Assembly (NCBI GenBank): GCA_045538895.1
Contig: JAZQEH010000020.1
Coordinates: 1-45,921, forward strand
DNA: 45,921 nt
Reading direction: 5' to 3'
From: UMGS902 sp045538895
GTDB lineage: Bacteria > Bacillota > Clostridia > Oscillospirales > CAG-272
The notes beneath the pieces were generated by a model. That model saw only the letters and a program-made list of their open reading frames with translations. It was not told the DNA's origin and did not search any database. Of this stretch, positions 1-7,509 are shown piece after piece. A program made the position numbers and the translations under genes. Within the stretch, counting starts at the first letter, position 1, and the number at the start of each line of letters is the position of its first letter.

Positions 1-152
1 TAAGGAAAGGTTCCGACACCTCCAAACCTTTTTGTAAAAAAATATTGTCTGTAGCCACGGCTACTTATTAAATATTTTACAGTTTTTCTTTGGTTCTTTC
101 TTCTTAAGAAAGAACACCTTCGTTACTCCCATAAACAATAATTTATCGCACT
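1..152 (-). repeat. Dispersed repeat end, reverse orientation
   Basis: On the minus strand this stretch begins AATTATTGTTTATG followed by GGAGTAACGAAGG (plus positions about 119-145). The same start occurs at 43152 and 45814 in forward orientation. Next to it is a hairpin with 10-bp arms, GTTCTTTCTT at 93-102 and its complement at 106-115. A smaller hairpin, GTAGCC/GGCTAC, sits at 52-65. No gene is visible. The other end of the element lies outside the window, so its length is unknown. Confidence 0.5.
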
Positions 153-178
153 GTGTAGAATATAAGTAGAATATAATC

Positions 179-207
179 AAAAAAGGCATGCGAAAGCATG
201 CCTTTTT
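179..207 (-). terminator. Intrinsic terminator of the lipoprotein gene
   Basis: The arms GGCATGC (185-191) and GCATGCC (196-202) enclose a GAAA loop. Read on the minus strand the hairpin ends in a run of T. It lies directly after the stop codon of the minus-strand gene at 217-774 and has A/T runs on both sides, so it could work in both directions. Confidence 0.8.
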
Positions 208-216
208 CAATTCAAA

Positions 217-774
217 TCAGTCCCACTTGATAGTGCGGATGGCTTCTTTTACAGCTTTGAGTCCCGAGAAAATGCGGTTGTAATACCACTTGCCCGAAAC
301 CTTGAGAACAACTGCCTCGGTAGTGCTTGCCTCGTTGTCCTTTTCACCGATAGCCCGTGTTTTAACCGTGAGAACTACAGCGTCCTGCACCTGCTCGGCA
401 TCATAATCAAAGTTCTTGTCGAGGTATTCCGCAAGGAAAGCAACATCTTCTTTTGTAAACTTTCTTACGTTTTCAAGCTTGTATGTGATTTTGATGTTCT
501 TACCGTACTTGTCTTCAAGTGAGTCGAGAGACTCTTTAACGGTGTCCTTGCACATGTCAATAAGCTCATCGGTTTCGTCATCGTCAAGGTCATTTCTTTC
601 GAGTGAATACTCAATAAAGAAAGGGTCATATACGGCTCTGTAGAATTTTTCTGCATTTTCATTCTGAATTGCGTTAAAATAATTCTTAACGGGTGCTTCA
701 TAGCTTGCAGAGCCGCAAGCTGCGAGGGTGAGCATTACTAAAACCAATGCTAAAATAAGAGAAATCTTTTTCAT
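217..774 (-). CDS. Small lipoprotein, paralogue of next gene
   Basis: This encodes a 185-residue protein with a lipoprotein signal: a Lys-Lys start, a hydrophobic stretch and the lipobox LAAC, with Cys at residue 20. It should be lipid-anchored on the outer face of the membrane. The mature part is acidic and starts with YEAPVKNYFNAIQN. That resembles membrane-distal domains in which a short helix pair precedes an NTF2-like or DUF4878-like fold. It aligns end to end with the C-terminal domain of the neighbouring protein (808-1524), sharing motifs such as YGKN near mid-domain and a KWY tract near the end. The start is backed by AAGGAA about 12 bases upstream. The molecular function is unknown; the family call rests on pattern only. 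Confidence 0.75.
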   Translation of the reverse strand: MKKISLILALVLVMLTLAACGSASYEAPVKNYFNAIQNENAEKFYRAVYDPFFIEYSLERNDLDDDETDELIDMCKDTVKESLDSLEDKYGKNIKITYKLENVRKFTKEDVAFLAEYLDKNFDYDAEQVQDAVVLTVKTRAIGEKDNEASTTEAVVLKVSGKWYYNRIFSGLKAVKEAIRTIKWD

Positions 775-807
775 TACAGGTTCATTCCTTTCAAATCAAG
801 CCTCATA

Positions 808-1524
808 TTAGTCGAGAATATCTCTGATATCGTCTTTGTTGTGAATAATCTTTGAAATATACCACTTGCTATTTATCTTGATAAGTGCACGCTCGCCATC
901 GTATATGCTGCTGCCCTCGGAGCCTTTGACGGTAGCCGTGTATTCAAGAACCACTAAATTTTTGATATCGCTCTTCTCGTAGCCGTATTTGTCTTCAAGG
1001 TGATTTGCAATCTTTTTGATCTGCTTTTCGCTGTATTTGGTAAGATAAACCGTCTTTACCGAATATTTTGCATTTTTGCCGTAACTTTCACGTATGGAGT
1101 CCATGGCATCCTCTGCTTCTTCGTCAAAGAGCCAGCCGATTTCCTCATCATTATAGTCGCCACCGTCATCGCTTGAAAGATATTCAAGGTAGTATGGGTC
1201 ACCAACAAGCTTTTTTAGCTTTGCGGAGTCCCCGTCTGCACGGGCATTGAGGTAATCCTCAACGGTATTTTCATATTTTGAGCCGCCAAAAAGGCAAACC
1301 GCAAGAACTATAGCTAAAACTACCGCTAAAGCGGGAACAGCGATTTTGAGAGCCTTTTTAAAATCAAACTTTTTAATCTTTTTTGGTATTTTATCAATCG
1401 GTGATTCTGCTACAGGCGGTTCGCTTGTAACCGTCTCTTCGGCGGGCACTGCAAACGGAGCACCGCAGCCCTCGCAAAACTTTACGTTTTCGGGATTTTC
1501 TTTGCCGCATTTTTCACAAAACAT
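808..1524 (-). CDS. Zinc-ribbon membrane protein with extracytoplasmic domain
   Basis: This encodes 238 residues starting at the ATG at 1522-1524. That start has AGGAGG at 1531-1536 and is preferred over an in-frame start further upstream. The N-terminus carries a zinc ribbon, CEKCG then CEGCG, about 15 residues apart. A Pro/Glu-rich linker and one transmembrane helix around residues 63-82 follow. The outside domain begins YENTVEDYLNA and matches the mature part of the adjacent lipoprotein. Zinc-ribbon plus single-helix proteins are common in Clostridia, and the ribbon stays in the cytoplasm. The two genes lie 33 bp apart in the same direction, so they probably share a transcript. Function is unknown; a role in envelope sensing is inference. 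Confidence 0.75.
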   Translation of the reverse strand: MFCEKCGKENPENVKFCEGCGAPFAVPAEETVTSEPPVAESPIDKIPKKIKKFDFKKALKIAVPALAVVLAIVLAVCLFGGSKYENTVEDYLNARADGDSAKLKKLVGDPYYLEYLSSDDGGDYNDEEIGWLFDEEAEDAMDSIRESYGKNAKYSVKTVYLTKYSEKQIKKIANHLEDKYGYEKSDIKNLVVLEYTATVKGSEGSSIYDGERALIKINSKWYISKIIHNKDDIRDILD

Positions 1525-1707
1525 AGTTTTCCTCCTGAAAATAAAATACAAAATTGCTTACACAATCTTACAATAAAAATTGTACCACATTTTCGCAAAG
1601 GGTGTCAATTGTTTTTGAAAAAACACAAAACGTAACCTTTGTGCTTTTTACATAAAAGATTATGCTGAAAAAACTAAAAAATTACTTAATTTTTTGTATT
1701 GTAACTA

Positions 1708-1736
1708 TTGAATAGTTTGAAAAAAAGTAGTAAAAT
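1708..1736 (+). promoter_or_regulatory. Putative sigma-A promoter for cofE-like/guaA
   Basis: A TTGAAT box at 1708-1713 and a TAAAAT box at 1731-1736 are separated by 17 bases. They lie about 55 bases before the start codon at 1791 in an A/T-rich gap. The rest of the gap from 1525 to 1790 holds no gene that I can see. Confidence 0.5.
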
Positions 1737-1790
1737 ATATTGTAAATGTTTTTTTGGCACCCCTATTCTATAAAGAAAGAAGAGCTTTAT

Positions 1791-2987
1791 ATGGCAAACA
1801 AAGAAAGAAGAGTTGGTACGGTATCAAGAGGTATCCGTTGCCCCATTATCCGTGAGGGAGATGACCTTGCGGCAATCGTATCCGAAAGCGTTTTGCTTGC
1901 GGCAGAGTCCGAGGGCTTTGAACTCCGTGACAGGGACGTTATTTCGGTAACCGAATCTGTAGTAGCACGTGCACAGGGCAACTATGCTACAGTTGACGAT
2001 ATCGCAACAGACGTGAAGGCAAAGCTTGGCGGCGGTACAGTGGGCGTTATTTTCCCGATCCTTTCCCGTAACCGTTTCGCAATCTGTCTCCGCGGTATAG
2101 CAATGGGCGTAAAAAAGGTTGTGCTTATGCTTGCATATCCTTCTGACGAGGTTGGTAACGAGCTTGTCAGCCTTGACAAGATTGATGCGGCAGGCGTAAA
2201 TCCCTATTCCGACGTGCTTACAGAGGCACGTTACCGTGAACTTTTCGGTGTTAACAAGCATGAATTCACAGGTGTCGACTACGTTGAATACTATGCAGAC
2301 CTTGTGCGTGAGTGCGGTGCCGAGGTTGAGGTTATTTTTGCAAATCAGCCGGGCGCAATTCTTGAATATACAGATAAAGTTATTAACTGCTCAATTCATA
2401 CAAGAGTTCGTACAAAGCGTATTCTTACCGAGGCAGGCGCTAAAGTTTTCAATCTTGATGAAATCCTCAATGAGAGCGTAAACGGCAGCGGTTGCAATGA
2501 GAAGTACGGTCTTCTCGGCTCCAATAAGGCTACGGAGGATAAGGTTAAGCTTTTCCCCAGAGAGTGCAAGGGGCTCGTGCTCGATATACAGAAAAAGATT
2601 TTCGATGCAACAGGCAAGCACGTTGAGGTAATGGTATACGGTGACGGTGCTTTCAAGGATCCGCAGGGTAAGATCTGGGAACTTGCAGACCCCGTTGTTT
2701 CTCCTGCGTTTACCGACGGTCTCGTAGGTACTCCCAATGAGCTTAAGCTCAAGTATCTTGCAGATAATGATTACAAGGACCTTTCGGGCGAAGCACTCAA
2801 GGAGGCTATTTCCAAGAGCATTCGCGAAAAGGGCGGCAATCTTGTAGGCAACATGGCATCTCAGGGTACAACCCCTCGTCAGCTTACTGACCTTATCGGT
2901 TCACTTTGCGACCTTACGAGCGGCTCGGGCGACAAGGGTACTCCTATTGTACTTGTACAGGGCTATTTCGATAACTATACCAATTGA
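1791..2987 (+). CDS. Coenzyme F420-0:L-glutamate ligase family protein
   Basis: This encodes a 398-residue protein of the F420-ligase (CofE-like) fold. Archaeal CofE adds glutamate to F420-0 using GTP. Long Clostridial members of the family occur in organisms not known to make F420, so their substrate is open and an amide-bond or glutamyl-ligase role is inference. Visible features are the N-terminal block TVSRGIRCPIIREGDDL, a Gly-rich segment AKLGGGTVGVIFP, and the late block YGDGAFKDPQGKIWELADP. The start at 1791 is chosen because AAGAAAGAAGAG lies just before it; an in-frame ATG at 1746 would add 15 unlikely residues. guaA follows after 23 bp with its own GGAGGA site, which suggests one transcript. 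Confidence 0.8.
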   Translation: MANKERRVGTVSRGIRCPIIREGDDLAAIVSESVLLAAESEGFELRDRDVISVTESVVARAQGNYATVDDIATDVKAKLGGGTVGVIFPILSRNRFAICLRGIAMGVKKVVLMLAYPSDEVGNELVSLDKIDAAGVNPYSDVLTEARYRELFGVNKHEFTGVDYVEYYADLVRECGAEVEVIFANQPGAILEYTDKVINCSIHTRVRTKRILTEAGAKVFNLDEILNESVNGSGCNEKYGLLGSNKATEDKVKLFPRECKGLVLDIQKKIFDATGKHVEVMVYGDGAFKDPQGKIWELADPVVSPAFTDGLVGTPNELKLKYLADNDYKDLSGEALKEAISKSIREKGGNLVGNMASQGTTPRQLTDLIGSLCDLTSGSGDKGTPIVLVQGYFDNYTN

Positions 2988-3010
2988 TCGGTTTTACGGA
3001 GGATAAAAAT

Positions 3011-3991
3011 ATGCAGGGAAATGTAAGACCTGAAAGCATGGAGCGTATTACTACAAAGGCACTTGCGGATGCTTTCATCGAAGAACAGGTAAAGGAAATC
3101 AGAGCACAGGTTGGCGACAAAAAGGTGCTTCTTGCACTCAGCGGCGGTGTTGACTCGTCCGTTGTTGCAGCACTTCTTATCAAGGCAATCGGCAAGCAGC
3201 TCGTTTGTGTTCACGTTAATCACGGACTTATGCGTAAGGGCGAGAGCGAGCAGGTTATCGAGGTTTTCGGCAAGGCACTTGATGCAAACCTCATTTATGT
3301 TGATGCTACCGACCGTTTTCTCGATCTTCTTGCGGGCGTTGCAGAGCCTGAAAAGAAGCGTAAGATCATCGGCGGTGAGTTTATAAAGGTGTTTGATGAG
3401 GAAAGCGCTAAGCTTGAGGGCATTTCTTTCCTCGCACAGGGAACAATTTATCCCGATATTCTTGAGAGTGACGGCGTAAAGGCACATCACAACGTTGGCG
3501 GTCTTCCTGAAGATATGGAAATGGAACTTGTTGAGCCCGTTAAGCTTCTCTTTAAGGATGAGGTTCGCGTTGTCGGTGAAGCGCTCGGTCTTCCTCATGC
3601 AATGGTATACCGTCAGCCGTTCCCCGGTCCCGGTCTTGGCGTTCGTTGCCTTGGTGCAATTACACGTGACAGACTTCATGCACTCCGTGAGGCGGATGCT
3701 ATTCTCCGTGAAGAATTTGATAATTGTGGTCTTGCAGGTAAGGTATGGCAGTATTTTATTGCCGTTCCGGATTTTAAGAGCGTAGGTGTTAAAAATGACA
3801 AACGCTATGAGGGATGGCCTGCGATTATCCGTGCGGTGAATACTACCGATGCGATGACTGCAACTATCGAGGAGATTCCTTATGCAGTTCTCCATAAGAT
3901 AACCGACAGAATCACTCACGAGGTAGACGGTATTAACCGTGTTCTCCTTGACCTCACTCCCAAACCCATCGGCACCATCGAGTGGGAATAA
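3011..3991 (+). CDS. guaA: GMP synthase, ATP-pyrophosphatase subunit only
   Basis: This encodes 326 residues that convert XMP to GMP by adenylation and amination, the last step of guanine nucleotide synthesis. The ATP-PPase P-loop SGGVDS is at residues 44-49. The C-terminal dimerisation domain ends in the family signature KPIGTIEWE. The N-terminal glutamine amidotransferase domain of normal bacterial GuaA (about 510 residues) is absent. There is no room for it upstream, because the F420-ligase-like gene ends 23 bp before. The protein therefore matches the two-subunit arrangement of archaea and needs a separate amidotransferase or free ammonia. The start at 3011 has GGAGGA at 2999-3004. The last 12 bases including the stop form the left attachment site of the following insert. 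Confidence 0.9.
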   Translation: MQGNVRPESMERITTKALADAFIEEQVKEIRAQVGDKKVLLALSGGVDSSVVAALLIKAIGKQLVCVHVNHGLMRKGESEQVIEVFGKALDANLIYVDATDRFLDLLAGVAEPEKKRKIIGGEFIKVFDEESAKLEGISFLAQGTIYPDILESDGVKAHHNVGGLPEDMEMELVEPVKLLFKDEVRVVGEALGLPHAMVYRQPFPGPGLGVRCLGAITRDRLHALREADAILREEFDNCGLAGKVWQYFIAVPDFKSVGVKNDKRYEGWPAIIRAVNTTDAMTATIEEIPYAVLHKITDRITHEVDGINRVLLDLTPKPIGTIEWE

Positions 3992-3992
3992 T
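3980..3992 (+). other. Putative attL, guaA 3' end
   Basis: GAGTGGGAATAAT spans the last codons and stop of guaA. An exact 13-bp copy in the same direction lies at 6374-6386. The 3' end of guaA is a known integration site for genomic islands that use tyrosine recombinases. The insertion keeps the gene intact because the element supplies a copy of the gene end. Confidence 0.65.
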
Positions 3993-4010
3993 ATCTAATG
4001 GCTAACAAGT

Positions 4011-4051
4011 GCCCGAAAACCCTAGGAAACAAAGGGCTTTCGGGCTTTTTT
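4011..4051 (+). terminator. Terminator after guaA
   Basis: GCCCGAAA then CCCT (4011-4023) pairs with AGGG then TTTCGGGC (4033-4045), leaving a single A/C bulge. Six T follow. It lies 20 bp past the guaA stop and just inside the proposed insert, so the insert may bring its own stop signal for guaA transcription. Confidence 0.85.
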
Positions 4052-4071
4052 GCTTTTGGGAAAAACGCCAC

Positions 4072-4118
4072 TGCAACACGTTTGCAACACACAATGTAAA
4101 AATTGCGAAAAGGAATAG
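4072..4118 (+). repeat. TGCAACAC direct repeats near attL
   Basis: TGCAACAC occurs at 4072-4079 and 4083-4090, with a further TTGCAAG at about 4109. Two more TGCAAC copies occur near the other end, at 6254-6259 and 6266-6271. Short spaced repeats just inside both ends are typical of arm-type integrase binding sites. This role is inference. Confidence 0.35.
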
Positions 4119-4171
4119 TTGCAAGTGGTTTACAAGTAATTTTTCAAACGCAAGTAAGGAGTTGAATTGAT

Positions 4172-6217
4172 ATGAAGATTGCTGATATAAATAAACAGAG
4201 ATCAGAATGGAAAAGAAAGGGATGGTCGATTCCTGAACTTCGAGGCGGAAAACAAGAATGGTTTAATATTGTTGTAGAGTTGGTTAAAATTATAGGAACT
4301 AATTCTGTTGTAGATCTAAGCGCCACCCCTGAATTGGAAATGGTAGATGCCTTGTATCCATGGCGCACATACGCCCCTTTTTTAAAAGGTATCGGATTGG
4401 TTAGTAATCGTTCTGGTGTGTTAAGTTTGAGCGATGAAGGTGTTAAATTCTTGCAGTCGCCATCTAAAGGTGCACTAGCTAGCATGTTACATGATAAATA
4501 TCGTCTAGTTGGAGAGGTTCTGGATTTCTTAACATTGTCCCCGAAGACGGTGGAAGATGTTGACAAAGAACTATGTCAACAATATTGCTTAGATTGGGGC
4601 AATTTAAGCAACACACGTCGTAGAATGGATTGGCTGGAAATATTAGGATTGATAGAAGGTGTTGGCGGCAGGAAATGGGCCTTGACAGAAACTGGAAAAG
4701 AAGCACTTGAAATTTGGGAATTAGTTACCCCGGAAGTAGTAGAAGCCGTCACGAGTAACAATGAGGAAATTGTAATTACCGCTCCACCTACTGAAATCGA
4801 AGAGTTACTCCTTAATTTAAGGTCAAATCCTGCGTTGCACCAAAAAAGAAATACATATAATGTCTGGGTTCCTAGTCCCAATCGAATTGAAAACTTAAGA
4901 ACAATCGTACAGTTTTCAAATGAGCGAGTATCTCGTTCTGATTTGTTTAAATTTATTGAAGATGAGTTCGGGTTAAAAACAAGTAGCGTAGAATCGATGA
5001 TGCCATTTTTAAGAGCTGATGGCTTGCTGGAGGAAGTAGGAAGAAATATTTATGTTGCAACCTCAGCGGCAAAGGCTTGGTGCAATAGCGGCAATGATTT
5101 AGATTTCATTAGAATTATTCACGCACACAAGCGTTTTGTTGGTGAAATGATTGTTTTTGCAACCGATGTTGTTACAAGAAACGATATTTATGAAGAGGCA
5201 AAAAAATACGGATTAAATTTGGAAAAAGCAAGATGGATCATGGGATTTCTGCTTGAGGCAGGCGTTTTAGAAGAAACACAATATTTACATGTTAAAGCAA
5301 CTCCTCTTGGTTTGAAGTTTGCGTTAGACTTACCCTTGATGGCACCATCTGTCGAAGAACAAGAAATTAATAATACAAATTCACAAAAAGATAACGAGGC
5401 AGAAATCGTTATCAGTAATCCTAATGAGCATTTGTTCGAAAGATTACGTGTTGCTGCACGAGATCCGATGGCTGAATCAAAAGCCTCCGGAGTCGCTTTC
5501 GAAGAATTGATAGCAGAAATGTTTGCATATATGGGCTTTGAAGCTAAAAGAATAGGTGGAGCAGGTAATACTGATGTTGTTGTTCGTTGGAAGGATTGTA
5601 ATGGGAAGATTGTCACTGCAGTTGTTGACGGAAAATCCAAATCGAGCGGATCTGTTACCCATACTGATGTTAGCGATGTTGCAATTGAAACACATAAGGA
5701 GAAAAATAGCGCCGACTATGTTGCAATAATCGGTCCTGGGTTTAGTGGAGATACTATCAAAAATCATGCTCGCAAAAAAGGATTTTCGCTTATTACAGAT
5801 GAAGAATTAATCGACATTGCTCAAAATGTACAAGCCTTGGGACTTTCTTTAGATGAAATCGCGCTGTTATTTATAGTTCCTAATGGACATGCTCAGCTGA
5901 ACGAATTGATTGATGCAAGAAAACGAGAGAAAGAAATATTAACTTTGGTCATTTCTACATTTAAGCAAGAACAGGATGCAATGGAAAGTCTTTCTGCACG
6001 TGATTTGTATTTTCTGCTACGTAGAACTGAACTTTCGCCTTCTCTTGAAGAACTTATCATTGCTTTTGAAACACTCTCAAAAGATGAAGTTGGAGTACTA
6101 ACACAAGTCAAGAAAGCATCTGCAACCGAAAATACTACATACGAGATTCACGGCGGTAAATATTGTGTTAATAGATTGCGTGCATTAGCCAATGCAATAG
6201 AAAAAGGGATTTCTTAA
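4172..6217 (+). CDS. FokI-like nuclease with winged-helix array
   Basis: This encodes 681 residues. Roughly residues 1-390 contain about four winged-helix units, each ending in an L-x-x-x-G-L/V segment followed by a beta-wing. A short polar linker comes next. Residues about 430-560 are a PD-(D/E)xK nuclease domain: E444 in GVAFEELIAEMF, D468 in GGAGNTDVVV, and D486-x-K488 in VVDGKSKSSG. This layout and spacing resemble the FokI cleavage domain (D450, D467-x-K469, then a Ser/Gly tract, and a late GxxLxxxEEL-type strand-helix). A helical tail of about 120 residues follows, which FokI lacks. No methyltransferase or second nuclease gene is near. The gene is more A/T-rich than its neighbours and uses AGA and TTA codons freely, which suggests transfer. 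The start has AAGGAG nine bases upstream. Predicted role: defence or restriction nuclease. Confidence 0.8.
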   Translation: MKIADINKQRSEWKRKGWSIPELRGGKQEWFNIVVELVKIIGTNSVVDLSATPELEMVDALYPWRTYAPFLKGIGLVSNRSGVLSLSDEGVKFLQSPSKGALASMLHDKYRLVGEVLDFLTLSPKTVEDVDKELCQQYCLDWGNLSNTRRRMDWLEILGLIEGVGGRKWALTETGKEALEIWELVTPEVVEAVTSNNEEIVITAPPTEIEELLLNLRSNPALHQKRNTYNVWVPSPNRIENLRTIVQFSNERVSRSDLFKFIEDEFGLKTSSVESMMPFLRADGLLEEVGRNIYVATSAAKAWCNSGNDLDFIRIIHAHKRFVGEMIVFATDVVTRNDIYEEAKKYGLNLEKARWIMGFLLEAGVLEETQYLHVKATPLGLKFALDLPLMAPSVEEQEINNTNSQKDNEAEIVISNPNEHLFERLRVAARDPMAESKASGVAFEELIAEMFAYMGFEAKRIGGAGNTDVVVRWKDCNGKIVTAVVDGKSKSSGSVTHTDVSDVAIETHKEKNSADYVAIIGPGFSGDTIKNHARKKGFSLITDEELIDIAQNVQALGLSLDEIALLFIVPNGHAQLNELIDARKREKEILTLVISTFKQEQDAMESLSARDLYFLLRRTELSPSLEELIIAFETLSKDEVGVLTQVKKASATENTTYEIHGGKYCVNRLRALANAIEKGIS

Positions 6218-6230
6218 CCCTACAACCACC

Positions 6231-6247
6231 CGGCACCATCCCACATC
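6231..6247 (+). repeat. Possible attachment-site scar
   Basis: The first 10 bases (CGGCACCATC) match guaA at 3970-3979, just before the attL core. The last 10 (ATCCCACATC) match 6385-6394, just after the attR core. The segment reads as a guaA junction that has lost its central 13 bases. It may be a trace of an earlier insertion or excision event, or chance. Confidence 0.3.
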
Positions 6248-6373
6248 GAATTTTGCAACTTTTTCTGCAACAAAAATTTTGATAAATGAAATAATGTGTA
6301 GAAAAGTGGGTACAAAATCGCCGTTTGGGATAATATTTAGGGCATAAATCAGCCAAAGAAGATTCCCGAAAAA

Positions 6374-6386
6374 GAGTGGGAATAAT
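6374..6386 (+). other. Putative attR
   Basis: This is an exact copy of the 13 bases at 3980-3992. It overlaps an inverted repeat, GTGGGA at 6377-6382 and TCCCAC at 6387-6392 around a 4-base centre, as expected for the core site of a tyrosine recombinase. Apart from these sites and the 6493 hairpin, the gap 6218-6539 shows no gene. Confidence 0.6.
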
Positions 6387-6492
6387 CCCACATCTCTGAA
6401 ATGACTTATTCTACAGGGCTTTCGATGATGTGAAAGGTGTTTTGACAACACTCCATTTTAGGTGATGTAACTTAATATTAAACAAAAAATGC

Positions 6493-6534
6493 AAATAAAA
6501 AGAGTTTTTCCATATGGAAAAACTCTTTTTATTT
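6493..6534. terminator. Bidirectional terminator
   Basis: A near-perfect palindrome is centred on CCATATGG, with AAAAAGAGTTTTT arms that give T runs on both strands. It lies between the plus-strand nuclease gene and the minus-strand gene at 6540-7340 and can serve both. Confidence 0.85.
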
Positions 6535-6539
6535 GATGG

Positions 6540-7340
6540 TTAAGCGACAAACCACTTATATTTTTCTACACTGTATAAAGGTATAAGCGGGAACATAATC
6601 GGAACGGTTTTAACATACTTTTGATATTCGGGGTCATTTCCATAGTTTTTATTCTGGCGGATTTCAAGTCTGCGAGCACCGCTGAACATAACGTAGGTAA
6701 TTCCGATATATCCGAGTGCAACGATAAGCCATTGCCATCCGCTAATTGCGCCGATGCCCGATACCACAGCACCCGTCCAAAAGAGCATTTCGCCAAAGTA
6801 ATTAGGGCAACGCACAAGTCTGTAAAGACCAGTATCTACAAAACGCTTTGAATTTTTCTTTTTTGCATTGTTCTTCTGAATGTCTGCGGCGGCTTCGATA
6901 ACAAAGCCTACAAACATCACAAATGCACCTATGTAGACAAAAATATTGTCGGTGCAAATATTGTCAAGACGGTACATAATGCCCGAAACCTGTGTTACAT
7001 AGAGGAGAGAACAAGCTACCCATATTGCGATTTTCACTCCTAAAGGAATGGTACGGCTGTCCTTGATTTCGCCTTTCATATTTTTCATGTAGGTATTGTT
7101 TTTGAATTCACGCAAGGCGAGGAAACCGCCAAGGCGTAAGCCGTAAACGATGAACAATGCACAGCAAATAACAGTGCCGACAGAAAGACTGTTTCTGTAA
7201 ATACTCAGTAACAGTATGCCTTCACCTGCGATTGCAAAACCGTATCCGATAGAAAAAAACCATATGTAATTCTTAAAACCTATAGCACTAAGTATCATTG
7301 CAACGGCGAATACCCATAAGATTTCGATAGGGAAAACCAT
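6540..7340 (-). CDS. DUF1295 / isoprenylcysteine methyltransferase-like membrane protein
   Basis: This encodes a 266-residue membrane protein with about seven hydrophobic segments. The C-terminal half carries the family block VDTGLYRLVRCPNYFGE (around residues 167-183), followed by a helix and a late ARRLEIRQNKNYG segment. The arrangement is typical of DUF1295 and related steroid-reductase or ICMT-like proteins. Known relatives methylate or reduce lipid-like substrates at the membrane, but the substrate here cannot be read from sequence. AAAGGA precedes the start. The gene stands alone on the minus strand, outside the proposed guaA insert. Confidence 0.8.
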   Translation of the reverse strand: MVFPIEILWVFAVAMILSAIGFKNYIWFFSIGYGFAIAGEGILLLSIYRNSLSVGTVICCALFIVYGLRLGGFLALREFKNNTYMKNMKGEIKDSRTIPLGVKIAIWVACSLLYVTQVSGIMYRLDNICTDNIFVYIGAFVMFVGFVIEAAADIQKNNAKKKNSKRFVDTGLYRLVRCPNYFGEMLFWTGAVVSGIGAISGWQWLIVALGYIGITYVMFSGARRLEIRQNKNYGNDPEYQKYVKTVPIMFPLIPLYSVEKYKWFVA

Positions 7341-7475
7341 AGTAATTGTCCTTTCATTTTGAAAACTTTATGAAAATGCTTATAAAACTGTATTATTATA
7401 GCACGGTTTTTATGTCAACGCAAGCGAGATAATCCGATTATATTGAAATTAAGTTAAAAAATACTGTATGACAAA

Positions 7476-7498
7476 ACAAAAGGAGGCAAGGGCTTCCC
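7476..7498 (-). terminator. Weak terminator after the kinase gene
   Basis: On the minus strand, GGGAAGC pairs imperfectly with GCCTCC and is followed by TTTTGTTTTG. It sits just past the stop of the minus-strand kinase gene. The stem contains a mismatch, so confidence is low. Confidence 0.35.
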
Positions 7499-7509
7499 AA
7501 TCTTTTTTA

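Noticed and set aside
1791..2987. Evidence for an F420 biosynthesis pathway
   Set aside because: Only the ligase-family protein is present. No other cof gene is seen, and this family is widespread in organisms without F420.
2975..3919. Long minus-strand open frame opposite guaA
   Set aside because: It mirrors a well-supported gene, has no ribosome site, and its product is low-complexity Cys/Asn-rich sequence typical of antisense frames.
3980..6386. Insertion sequence or transposon
   Set aside because: There is no transposase and no terminal inverted repeat at the ends; the direct repeat at guaA fits site-specific integration better.
6436..6450. Short inverted repeat GTGTT/AACAC
   Set aside because: The 5-bp arms are too short to support a regulatory call, and no promoter lies close.
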